DNA from: Niabella soli DSM 19437
GTDB lineage: Bacteria; Bacteroidota; Bacteroidia; Chitinophagales; Chitinophagaceae
Direction of reading: 5' to 3'
Assembly (NCBI RefSeq): GCF_000243115.2
Contig: NZ_CP007035.1
Span: forward strand, 1,984,001 to 2,048,000
Length of the DNA: 64,000 bases
Below the pieces are notes generated by a model. The model was not told where the DNA came from and did not search any database. It worked only from the letters and a program-made list of their open reading frames with translations. This document shows, piece after piece, positions 1 through 7,392 of this stretch. Position 1 is the stretch's first letter. Every line of letters starts with the position of its first letter. The position numbers and the translations under genes were made by a program.

Positions 1-231
1 GTGCGGACTTGGCTTGCGGGAGTGTTCGGAAACACAACCCTGCCCGCTGCATAATAAATTTAAAAAGATCAGGAAGGGAACACACCAAATGCTGACGCAG
101 GCAAAGCTCAGCACATTTGTGGACCAACCCAAAACAGCCAGAACATTTTTAAAACGCTAACCTTTTTTTTAAAACATAAAAGACAAAAAGGTATTTATTT
201 ATTTTTTCTATATACTACAAAAAACAATATC

Positions 232-942
232 ATGAATATTACCCCACAAACCATTATTGGAGCATTGGTAGCACAAGACTACCGTACCGCCCCGGTTTTT
301 AAAAATTACGGAATTGATTTTTGCTGCAAGGGCAATCGCACCATCGCGGAGGCTTGTGAAAAAAAACGTATTGCTTTAGACCCGTTAATTGACACACTGA
401 ACAATGCCGCACAAACCGTTAGTGCCTCCACACCAGATTTCAATGCGTGGCCACCGGATCTGCTGGCAGACTATATTGAAAAAAAACATCATCGCTATAT
501 TTCCTCCCGTACCCCGGAAATTATACCTTTTCTGAATAAGCTCGCCCGTGTACATGGAGACCTGCATCCGGAACTTATTGAACTGGACCAGTTATTCAAC
601 GAGTCTGCATGGGATCTTGCCGCGCACTTAAAAAACGAAGAACAGATCCTGTTCCCTTACATCCGGAAAATGGTGGAGAGCGGGCGCGCCACAGCTCCCT
701 TCGGAACGGTTCAACACCCCATTGAAGTAATGCTTTACGAGCACAACAACGAAGGCGAGCGGTTCCGCAAAATGGCTGCACTTACAAATAATTATACGCC
801 GCCTGAAGGCGCCTGTAATACTTATAAAGCAACTTTTTCCCTGTTAAAAGAATTCGAAGAGGACCTGCACCTCCATATTCATTTGGAAAATAATATCCTG
901 TTCCCAAAAGCATTGTTGTTGGAACAAAGTCTTTGTAACTGA
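232..942 (+). CDS. ric: Iron-sulfur cluster repair di-iron protein (RIC/ScdA)
   Basis: The 236-residue protein has the two-part RIC architecture. An N-terminal ScdA_N (DUF542) domain of about 60 residues carries the Cys31-Cys32 pair in DFCCKG. A hemerythrin-like domain follows from about residue 78, with the expected spaced His and Glu ligands (HGDLHPE, HLKNEEQILFPY, HPIEVMLYEH, HLHIHLENNILFP). Family members repair Fe-S clusters damaged by NO or oxidants in the cytoplasm. It is the first gene of a tight run with a Crp/Fnr regulator 21 bp downstream, and it lies in the same region as NO and N2O reductase genes, which fits a nitrosative-stress role. No clear promoter was found in the 231 bases before it. 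Confidence 0.95.
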   Translation: MNITPQTIIGALVAQDYRTAPVFKNYGIDFCCKGNRTIAEACEKKRIALDPLIDTLNNAAQTVSASTPDFNAWPPDLLADYIEKKHHRYISSRTPEIIPFLNKLARVHGDLHPELIELDQLFNESAWDLAAHLKNEEQILFPYIRKMVESGRATAPFGTVQHPIEVMLYEHNNEGERFRKMAALTNNYTPPEGACNTYKATFSLLKEFEEDLHLHIHLENNILFPKALLLEQSLCN

Positions 943-963
943 TTTTAAAACTCATCCCCAATC

Positions 964-1554
964 ATGCAAATAGCGTATTCGATCCTGGCTGGTTATGGAG
1001 CAATAACTCAAAAGATCAACAAAGGTGAATTTGTTTTTTTAGAAGGCGCCCAACCCTTTTTCTTTTACCAGGTACTGGAAGGAGAAATAAGATTATACAG
1101 CAGCAGTTCAGAAGACCGGGAGTTGACACAGGGGATCTTCCGTGACGGCGAGACATTCGGGGAACCGCCCCTGTTGCTGGGCAAACGGTACCCAAGCACA
1201 GCCGAAGCCAGTAAGAACAGCACGATCATAAAAATCAGGAAAGAAAATTTTTTAGCCCTTTTAAAGGATCACCCGGGTTTATATGAACGGATGTTGTACC
1301 ATTTTGCAGGACGAATTTATAATAAGGCAACCACTGCGCAAATATGGGTGAACCAAAGACCGGAAGAAAAAATTCTTCGCCTGCTGAAAAAAATAAAAGG
1401 GAAGAGCTCCTGCCCACAACAATGGTGCGTTCCTTATACACGCCAACAAATAGCCGACCATACCGGCTTAGCCGTTGAAACGGTTATCCGAACACTGTCG
1501 CGCATGAATAAAGAAGGAAAGATCAAAATCTTTAAGCACAAACTTTATTATTGA
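964..1554 (+). CDS. Crp/Fnr-family transcriptional regulator
   Basis: The 196-residue protein has an N-terminal cyclic-nucleotide-binding-type beta barrel (about residues 10-110, with GEIRLYSSSSEDRELTQG and GETFGEPPLLLG), a dimerisation helix, and a C-terminal winged helix (recognition region RQQIADHTGLAVETVIRTLS). It lacks the N-terminal cysteine cluster of Fnr; its only cysteines are in SSCPQQWC. A [4Fe-4S] oxygen sensor is therefore unlikely, and a DNR-like haem/NO sensor or a ligand-free regulator is more plausible. It sits between ric and a membrane protein with 21- and 6-bp gaps, so the three probably form one operon. It is a candidate to bind the palindromes found before the cytochrome c-nosZ, ccoI, norB and usp genes; this link is inference. 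Confidence 0.93.
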   Translation: MQIAYSILAGYGAITQKINKGEFVFLEGAQPFFFYQVLEGEIRLYSSSSEDRELTQGIFRDGETFGEPPLLLGKRYPSTAEASKNSTIIKIRKENFLALLKDHPGLYERMLYHFAGRIYNKATTAQIWVNQRPEEKILRLLKKIKGKSSCPQQWCVPYTRQQIADHTGLAVETVIRTLSRMNKEGKIKIFKHKLYY

Positions 1555-1560
1555 TTTTTT

Positions 1561-2811
1561 ATGATTCCCTTTACCTTAAAAAGCTGGTTCAGGACTGGCC
1601 TGGTAAGCCTGAGCCTTGTGGCGCTCTATGGAGCCCTGATGCGCTGCAAAATAGCATTTGCCCTTCCGTTGCTGCAGCAAAAGAACCTGTTGCATGCACA
1701 TTCGCATTTTGCCTTTACGGGATGGATAAGTCATTGCCTGTACTGCGGCCTGGCGCTGTTACTGGCCCCCTATTTGCCAGGCAATCAGCAAAAAAAATAC
1801 CGCCTGCTTATTTCTCTCAATATGCTATTTGGCATGGGCATGCTGGTGGCGTTCACCCTTGAGGGCTATAAAGCCATATCCATAGTATTTTCAACGCTGA
1901 CCATTTTTACAGCCATGGCATTTGCGGTTTGCTTTATAAAGGATGCCGGGAAATTGCCGCCGGAACATGCCGCAAAACCCTGGGCGATTACAGGGTTATT
2001 GCTGAATGTTCTTTCCTCAGCCGGACCTTTTTCGCTGGCATATATGATGGCCGGCAAAAATATCAATACCGATTTTTACCTGGGATCTATTTACTACTAT
2101 CTCCATTTCCAATATAACGGGTGGTTTTTCTTTGGCACTATGGCGCTGGCAGCGCCCTGGTTAAAACAACGGATCCCTTCATTAAACTACTATTACAAAA
2201 TCTTTTGCTTCACGATTATTCCCACCCTGTTCTTATCGCTTCTGTGGATAAAACTTCCTCTTTGGCTGTATGGTATTACGGTTGCGGCAGCAATAGCGCA
2301 ACTCACTGCCTGGGTGCTGCTGCTGATAAAAGGGTGGCCCATCATCCGGCAACAATTCAGTAGAAGCTCCGGCACCTGGGTCACTATCTTTTTTTACACG
2401 GCAACCCTGGCAATCACCCTGAAAATCCTATTGCAGGCAGTGTCTGCTATCCCAAGCCTGAGCCAGTTGGTATTTGGTTTTCGTCCGGTCGTAATTGCCT
2501 ACCTGCATTTGGTGCTCTTAGGTGCCTATAGTTTATTTTATATTGGGTTTCTATTTTCCAATGGTTTGCTGATCATAACAAAAACCGCCAGGTGCTGTGC
2601 GCTGCTTTTCCTATCCGGTGTTGTACTCAATGAACTTTGCTTAACCCTACAGGGAATTGCCGCGTTTATTTACAGGCCCGTTCCGTATATTAATGAACTT
2701 TTATTCGTGGCTGCCTTAGTTCTTTTGACTAGTATAGTGCTTCTTACCGGAACTCAACTAATCAAAAATAGTCCACGCAAAATGAGCAATCCAGTTCAAA
2801 CAGGTTTTTGA
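1561..2811 (+). CDS. Polytopic membrane protein, possibly distantly related to haem-copper oxidase subunit I
   Basis: This 416-residue protein has about 11-12 hydrophobic segments and no obvious soluble domain. Near the N-terminus is a histidine cluster, H45-x-H47-x-H49 in LLHAHSHFAFTGWISH. Later segments contain HFQYNGWFFFGTMAL and AYLHLVLLGAYSLFYIGF. Histidines followed by aromatic/Gly-rich helices resemble subunit I of haem-copper oxidases and NO reductases, but the canonical copper-site motif is not visible, so catalysis cannot be claimed. It starts 6 bp after the Crp/Fnr regulator and ends the ric operon. It could be a sensor, haem/copper-handling protein or degenerate oxidase-like protein in nitrosative defence. 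The exact function is not recognised. Confidence 0.75.
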   Translation: MIPFTLKSWFRTGLVSLSLVALYGALMRCKIAFALPLLQQKNLLHAHSHFAFTGWISHCLYCGLALLLAPYLPGNQQKKYRLLISLNMLFGMGMLVAFTLEGYKAISIVFSTLTIFTAMAFAVCFIKDAGKLPPEHAAKPWAITGLLLNVLSSAGPFSLAYMMAGKNINTDFYLGSIYYYLHFQYNGWFFFGTMALAAPWLKQRIPSLNYYYKIFCFTIIPTLFLSLLWIKLPLWLYGITVAAAIAQLTAWVLLLIKGWPIIRQQFSRSSGTWVTIFFYTATLAITLKILLQAVSAIPSLSQLVFGFRPVVIAYLHLVLLGAYSLFYIGFLFSNGLLIITKTARCCALLFLSGVVLNELCLTLQGIAAFIYRPVPYINELLFVAALVLLTSIVLLTGTQLIKNSPRKMSNPVQTGF

Positions 2812-2837
2812 AAAATACACAGGCAGCCTTTTTCAAA
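2807..2837. terminator. AT-rich hairpin between convergent genes
   Basis: A perfect 9-bp inverted repeat (TTTGAAAAA / TTTTTCAAA, 13-nt loop) overlaps the stop codon of the 1561..2811 gene and precedes the convergent CopD-like gene end. Its A/T-rich arms would give U-runs in both directions, so it could act as a weak bidirectional terminator. Confidence 0.4.
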
Positions 2838-2901
2838 TTATTGTGGGGATATAACGTATCGAGGTTTTACCGCTATCTGTTCAAACTCAAATTGCGTTGT
2901 A

Positions 2902-3351
2902 TCAGATCCCCCCATATCGAATAAATGATCCCAGTACCAGCATCGCCAACGCAATTAGTGTTACCAAAACTACGTGAACGGCCATTTCATTGAGCCGGGC
3001 AGCGGATTGTTTCAATGTTGGGATCACGCGCAACTGAGCGCTGAGCGCTAATACCACTGTCAACAACAACAACAGCAATTTTACGGAAACAACCCGCTCC
3101 AACGGCGATGCAAAAGAAAACCATTGGCTCGGGTATACACCAAATTGCAGCGCCATCCAAATACCCGTACCTACCAGCAGCACTAAAGCAGGCATTCCCA
3201 GCGGCTCAAAACTTTTTTCAAACCGCAACAGCGGGCCGGCATCCTTACTTTTTAATACGCCGGGCAATACACAAAGGCAAACATATAAATGGCCGCCCAC
3301 CCAGATGGTTGCCGCCACCAGATGTATAATTAACAATAAATGATGGTTCAT
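2902..3351 (-). CDS. CopD-like copper-resistance/transport membrane protein
   Basis: The 149-residue protein has four hydrophobic segments. It opens with HLLLIIHLVAATIWVGGHLY, the His-rich first helix typical of the CopD family (putative copper import/export, PF05425), and ends in a hydrophobic helix. It is the last gene of the nosL-nosD-nosF-nosY run, 12 bp after nosY. N2O reductase needs many copper ions, so a copper-handling membrane protein fits this position. The family assignment is good; transport direction and substrate are inference. Confidence 0.8.
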   Translation of the reverse strand: MNHHLLLIIHLVAATIWVGGHLYVCLCVLPGVLKSKDAGPLLRFEKSFEPLGMPALVLLVGTGIWMALQFGVYPSQWFSFASPLERVVSVKLLLLLLTVVLALSAQLRVIPTLKQSAARLNEMAVHVVLVTLIALAMLVLGSFIRYGGI

Positions 3352-3363
3352 ATCAGCAAATTT

Positions 3364-4131
3364 TTACAGATCCTTTTTCTTAAACCTTCGTAACGAAAAA
3401 TAAAAAGGCATCACGACCCAAAAGAGCAGCAACAAAAACGAAACGCCCAACCCTCCGCTACTTCCAAAAAAATTTTTAAACACGGCCCCGGTATAGCCCA
3501 TCATAGCCGACACATCCAGGCGCAATAAAATCAGGATCCTGCACAGATCTATGGGACTTAAGGCACTTAATAATACAACCATTTTTTCTATCGGGTAATC
3601 GGCGAATTGAAAGAATAAGAACAATACCAGGCCATCAAATAACAATGCAAAATACAGCCACAACAATATAGATACACCAATACCTTTGGCCTTATCGCGG
3701 GCAATAACAGCACTCAAAAAGGCGATCGCCACAAAAATCACCGAAAGCAAGGAGCCCGACAATAACATAATCAATGCCGTACCAACATCGGCATACACCA
3801 GCAGCGGAATGCCCACCCCGGTCAAAAAGGCCATCACCATGCTTAGCGACAGCCCGGAAAACAGCGCCCGCCAGATAGCACTGCGCCGAACCGGCTGACT
3901 TACCAGCAGCTCAATAAACTCCCCGCTGTTGTATACGTAAATAGTAGCAAACAACACCGACATTAGCGGCACCGTTAACAACACCAGGTTCAAAACCGTA
4001 AGCACCCCCTTCGCCGCATTATCTTCCAGTCCAAATGCGCTCCAGGAAAACAGGGCCAGCATAAGCGTATAGGCGATGATGATCTTATTCTTTAAAATGT
4101 CGATCACCACATATTTCAATATTCGTATCAT
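3364..4131 (-). CDS. nosY: NosY-type ABC transporter permease
   Basis: This 255-residue protein has six or so transmembrane segments (for example IIIAYTLMLALFSWSAFGL near the N-terminus and FLLLLFWVVMPFYFSL at the C-terminus), the pattern of the ABC-2 type permease of the NosDFY complex. Its start overlaps the nosF stop by 4 bp, indicating translational coupling. NosDFY is required for assembling the Cu-sulfide centre (CuZ) of N2O reductase in the periplasm. The length matches the family (about 250-275). Confidence 0.9.
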   Translation of the reverse strand: MIRILKYVVIDILKNKIIIAYTLMLALFSWSAFGLEDNAAKGVLTVLNLVLLTVPLMSVLFATIYVYNSGEFIELLVSQPVRRSAIWRALFSGLSLSMVMAFLTGVGIPLLVYADVGTALIMLLSGSLLSVIFVAIAFLSAVIARDKAKGIGVSILLWLYFALLFDGLVLFLFFQFADYPIEKMVVLLSALSPIDLCRILILLRLDVSAMMGYTGAVFKNFFGSSGGLGVSFLLLLFWVVMPFYFSLRRFKKKDL

Positions 4132-4838
4132 GTCGCTACATTTTTCAATAAATGAACGATAGACTGCGCGAGACTGTTGGCTCCTGTATCGCTTTTCAGA
4201 GCTGGCGCGCTCTTATGCAGTATTAGCTTCCCTTCCTGTAAAAACACCACATGACTTACGAGATCCTCCAACTCGCTTAAGATATGCGAGGTGATCAGGA
4301 TTAAGCGCCCGGCATTCCGCTCCTTAATTATTTTTTCTTTTAACAGGTCAGCGGCAACCGGATCCAGTCCCGCTGTGGGTTCATCCAGGATCAACACCCG
4401 CGGGCGAAACAGAAAAGCCAGGAGGGCACTTACTTTTTGGGTAGTGCCCCCGCTCAGCGTCCGCATTTTCTTTTGCAAGATCCCTTCGATTTCAAATTGG
4501 TCATAAAGCTCCAGGTCCAACGCCGTTTCATCGCTACGGATCCCTTTGATCATATTGAGTACCTGACCAACAGTCATATGTTCAGGATAACGCCCTATTT
4601 GCGGCATATAGCCAATTTGCCTGCGGTAAGCATCTTCGTTACGCACATCTTTTCCTTTAAATAAAACAGTGCCCGCATCCGGTCGCACCATACCCAGTAT
4701 GGTTTTTATCAATGTTGTTTTGCCACAACCATTCGGGCCAATGAGCGCTATACATTCACCCGCGCGCAGTTGCAGGTTCACCTTATCCAGGGCCTGCAGT
4801 TTTCCAAACCGTTTACTGATATCTTTTATGGTTATCAT
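4128..4838 (-). CDS. nosF: NosF-type ABC transporter ATP-binding protein
   Basis: The 236-residue ATPase shows Walker A GPNGCGKTT (about residues 34-42), the signature LSGGTTQKVSALLAF and Walker B with D-loop LILDEPTAGLD. It powers the NosDFY transporter that matures the CuZ site of N2O reductase. It overlaps nosD upstream by 4 bp and nosY downstream by 4 bp, a tightly coupled trio. The signature motif is LSGGTTQ rather than LSGGQ, as is common in NosF proteins. Confidence 0.93.
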   Translation of the reverse strand: MITIKDISKRFGKLQALDKVNLQLRAGECIALIGPNGCGKTTLIKTILGMVRPDAGTVLFKGKDVRNEDAYRRQIGYMPQIGRYPEHMTVGQVLNMIKGIRSDETALDLELYDQFEIEGILQKKMRTLSGGTTQKVSALLAFLFRPRVLILDEPTAGLDPVAADLLKEKIIKERNAGRLILITSHILSELEDLVSHVVFLQEGKLILHKSAPALKSDTGANSLAQSIVHLLKNVAT

Positions 4839-6088
4839 AATATATAAGGGCGCATCTTTGGCCTTTTATCAACAAAATTATCCGGCGTCAGGCTAGGTAT
4901 TATTTTTTCCGTTTTGTCCAGCAGGCTGATCATAAAACTGCGGTATAATAACATTGCCGGCGGGTTCTTTTCAACAATAACCGAATACAGGCTAAGCGGA
5001 TGACAGGGCACATCGCCCAGTCCATCCTTGTTTAGATCGTACCCTTCATATTTATCCCAGTAATTCCCCCAAAACTGATTCAGTACCAGGGAGCCGTTGG
5101 TAGCTACATCAAAAGTATTTCCCTGGAAATTATTGTGCCTGATAGTATTATCCGTACAGTTTGCCTGTAACCGCATTCCCCAGCCATTGTTCCTTAAATT
5201 GTTTTGTTCGATCATAATGCGGCTGCAGCCGTCAAAAAAAATGCCGGTGGTATTGCGCACAAAATTATTCCCCTGCAAATAGCAATCCGACAATTCCTTA
5301 AACAGTACCCCGTAAGCGGCATCGCCCCAGTTCGCCTCAAAAGTATTATTGATCATCACCACTTTTTTCGTAAACATTACTGCCACGCCAGCCCCGTTGT
5401 TTTTAAAGTAATTGGTGATATAGGCGTTCTCATGGGAAAACATAAAATGCAGTCCATAACGCAGGTTGTCCTGCGCTATATTCCGCCAGATGACCGAATG
5501 GGTCACAAATTCAAAATAAATACCATCCCGGTGCCCGGACACCTGGTTGCCGATGATCCGGAGACTATCACTCTTCCAGCAATGAATGCCGTTGCCCGAT
5601 TGACTTTCCTGTACCTGCGAAGCCTGAATACGATTATTCCGGACCTCACAATTAGTTGCATATTGCAAGTAAATTCCAAAATAATTATCCAGCAACGTGT
5701 TATTTTCTATTAACACCTGCGCCGCATCATATACTTTAATGGCGCCCGGATCGCTCATAGCGGCGCGGCCAGACCGTTGAAGCGTGAGCCCCCGGATCAC
5801 AACATGGCTACTCTTAACAGACAGGATCTCATACTTTAATTCGCCGTCCAGCACCGGCTGCCCTTCGCCTGTAAGGCATATGGCCTTATCAATTATAATA
5901 TTTCCCTCTTTATAAATACCCTTATATACTTTTATAGTATCTCCATTATGGCTTGCTACAAGCGCCGGTTTTATCCCCGAATAAGGCTTGCCCGCACCCA
6001 CTTCCAGTACCGTAGCCGCTATATTCGTGTATACCAGCATAGACAGCATGTACCAGCAAATGATCCGTAGATATTTATTAGTGTTCAT
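4835..6088 (-). CDS. nosD: NosD periplasmic copper-maturation protein
   Basis: A predicted 417-residue exported protein: after a hydrophobic signal (residues about 6-27), the body is a right-handed parallel beta-helix with repeated N-x-I/L turns (GNGIHCW, RNNRIQAS, HENAYITNYF, RNTTGIFFDGC), the carbohydrate-binding/sugar-hydrolase repeat fold (CASH) of NosD. It works with NosF and NosY in CuZ assembly. The ATG at 6088 is chosen because a purine-rich AAAGAG lies just upstream; a GTG five codons earlier is possible. The start overlaps the end of nosL by 11 bp. Confidence 0.93.
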   Translation of the reverse strand: MNTNKYLRIICWYMLSMLVYTNIAATVLEVGAGKPYSGIKPALVASHNGDTIKVYKGIYKEGNIIIDKAICLTGEGQPVLDGELKYEILSVKSSHVVIRGLTLQRSGRAAMSDPGAIKVYDAAQVLIENNTLLDNYFGIYLQYATNCEVRNNRIQASQVQESQSGNGIHCWKSDSLRIIGNQVSGHRDGIYFEFVTHSVIWRNIAQDNLRYGLHFMFSHENAYITNYFKNNGAGVAVMFTKKVVMINNTFEANWGDAAYGVLFKELSDCYLQGNNFVRNTTGIFFDGCSRIMIEQNNLRNNGWGMRLQANCTDNTIRHNNFQGNTFDVATNGSLVLNQFWGNYWDKYEGYDLNKDGLGDVPCHPLSLYSVIVEKNPPAMLLYRSFMISLLDKTEKIIPSLTPDNFVDKRPKMRPYIL

Positions 6089-7109
6089 GATTCTCTTTGG
6101 CACTTGCCATTTGTTTCAATTGCTCCCAATCCAACACGGCAGCCTGATAGCCTGCAGCTTCCTTTACCGCGTCGTCTTTCACCGGAAATGCCGCTATATT
6201 GCCTCCCATGGGGCTTTTCAGCGCCTCATTTTGAATAAACCAGGCGGTTGTTGCGTCTGCTAACACGTTATTCTTTTTAAAATCAGCCACATAAAATTTC
6301 CGGATATTTTCATCTCCTTTTTCCTTTACATAATGCAGCATGCAGCCCATATCATCAAACTTATACACCCTGCCATTCCTGGTAATAAGTTCTGCCACAA
6401 AGCGCCCGTCGGATATCGTCATTTTACAAAAATCGCAGGCATCTTTATTTAGGAGAACCGGCTGCGGAGTAGTATTCGTGCAGGAAGAAAACAAAACGGC
6501 TATTGCAAGAATGGACATCGCAGGCGTATAGAACTTTTTCTGTTTCCGTCCCCGGCCTTCTTTCAAAATGGCAATCAACAATAAAATACCCGCTCCCACA
6601 AACAGCCAGCCACCAATATCAGGAACGGAATAAGCGCCAAAATTGAGCAACTGTTTAAACCCAATCAACGGCGGCTGATAGGTCATGCCCGGCACTTTAA
6701 TAGCTGCATTAGTATCCAGGTTATGCCCGTAATCGTATTCCCATTTCCAAAAATCAGCCATAGCAATCACGCCAAATAAAACAAAGGCGCCAAATACAAT
6801 ATTCAATACTTTTCTTTTACCGGTAACAGCCGCCCACGCAAACAGCAGGATATAAAAACAAATAATATAGGGCAACAGTGTAAACTCTATAAAGTCCTTG
6901 CTGTGCAATGTTTTCATGCCTATGTAGTGGTTCAGTCCATTGATAATATCGATATCCCCCGCGATCTTATTTGCCCATATCTGCAGCCGGAGCCCTTCCG
7001 GGTATTGCGGGGCATCCAGGTAAATGCTCCAGATTGGTACAAATAATGACAGCAGCAAAGCAACGGCCGCTGCAATGATTAACACTCTTGAAAGAAATGC
7101 GATTTTCAT
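6078..7109 (-). CDS. nosL: Membrane protein fused to NosL copper-chaperone domain
   Basis: This 343-residue protein joins two parts. Residues 1-185 are a membrane module with about four transmembrane helices (7-28, 77-95, 101-120, 164-182). From about residue 215 there is a NosL domain with the Cu(I)-binding CDFCKM motif (Cys225, Cys228, Met230) and DDMGCMLHYV (Cys256). Between them, a fifth hydrophobic stretch ends in a lipobox-like LFSSC at Cys210, as if the signal of a lipoprotein NosL had been retained inside the fusion. NosL delivers Cu(I) to N2O reductase. It leads the nosLDFY-copD run and is separated from nosZ by a terminator. Confidence 0.9.
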   Translation of the reverse strand: MKIAFLSRVLIIAAAVALLLSLFVPIWSIYLDAPQYPEGLRLQIWANKIAGDIDIINGLNHYIGMKTLHSKDFIEFTLLPYIICFYILLFAWAAVTGKRKVLNIVFGAFVLFGVIAMADFWKWEYDYGHNLDTNAAIKVPGMTYQPPLIGFKQLLNFGAYSVPDIGGWLFVGAGILLLIAILKEGRGRKQKKFYTPAMSILAIAVLFSSCTNTTPQPVLLNKDACDFCKMTISDGRFVAELITRNGRVYKFDDMGCMLHYVKEKGDENIRKFYVADFKKNNVLADATTAWFIQNEALKSPMGGNIAAFPVKDDAVKEAAGYQAAVLDWEQLKQMASAKENHEH

Positions 7110-7114
7110 GATTT

Positions 7115-7242
7115 GTTTTTTGCTCTCACAGATTACCCAGATTTACACAGATTAAAAAACCTTCTGTAAGAATCCGTGGCATCTGTGAGCCATATATTAA
7201 TGCGCTCCTATTGTTCCTCTCGTTTTTTTGCTCTCACAGATT
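7115..7242. repeat. Direct and inverted repeats upstream of nosL
   Basis: A near-identical string around TTTTTTGCTCTCACAGATT occurs at 7116..7134 and 7223..7242. CTCACAGAT at 7125..7133 is also inverted as ATCTGTGAG at 7181..7189, so a hairpin can form. This resembles the CACAGATTA-type intergenic repeats scattered through many Bacteroidota genomes. No TAnnTTTG promoter element for nosL was found in this 283-bp gap. Confidence 0.6.
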
Positions 7243-7325
7243 TTTTTGCGCCAAGCACGGTAAATCATAAACGACTCACATATAATCTTTCCCGCCTTTC
7301 CGTTTTTCCGGCAAACATTCCATGA

Positions 7326-7364
7326 GCAAATAAAAGGCAACCAGTTTTCTCAAACGGCTGCCTT
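7326..7364 (-). terminator. Rho-independent terminator after nosZ
   Basis: On the minus strand, AAGGCAGCCGTTT pairs with AAACTGGTTGCCTT (about 13 pairs, one mismatch, two G-T wobbles; + strand 7334..7364), followed by TTTATTT. It ends the cytochrome c-nosZ transcript, so nosL downstream probably needs its own promoter or readthrough. Confidence 0.8.
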
Positions 7365-7392
7365 GATATATGGAAATTTGGCTGACGATGTT

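Noticed and set aside
1-231. Operator or promoter before ric
   Set aside because: TGCTGA-N12-TCAGCA (about 93..116) is a hairpin with spacing unlike the Crp-type boxes, and no TAnnTTTG element was found. It may belong to the end of an upstream gene.
7110-7392. A separate promoter for nosL
   Set aside because: No TAnnTTTG element or Crp-type box was recognised on the minus strand, although the terminator after nosZ implies that one may exist.
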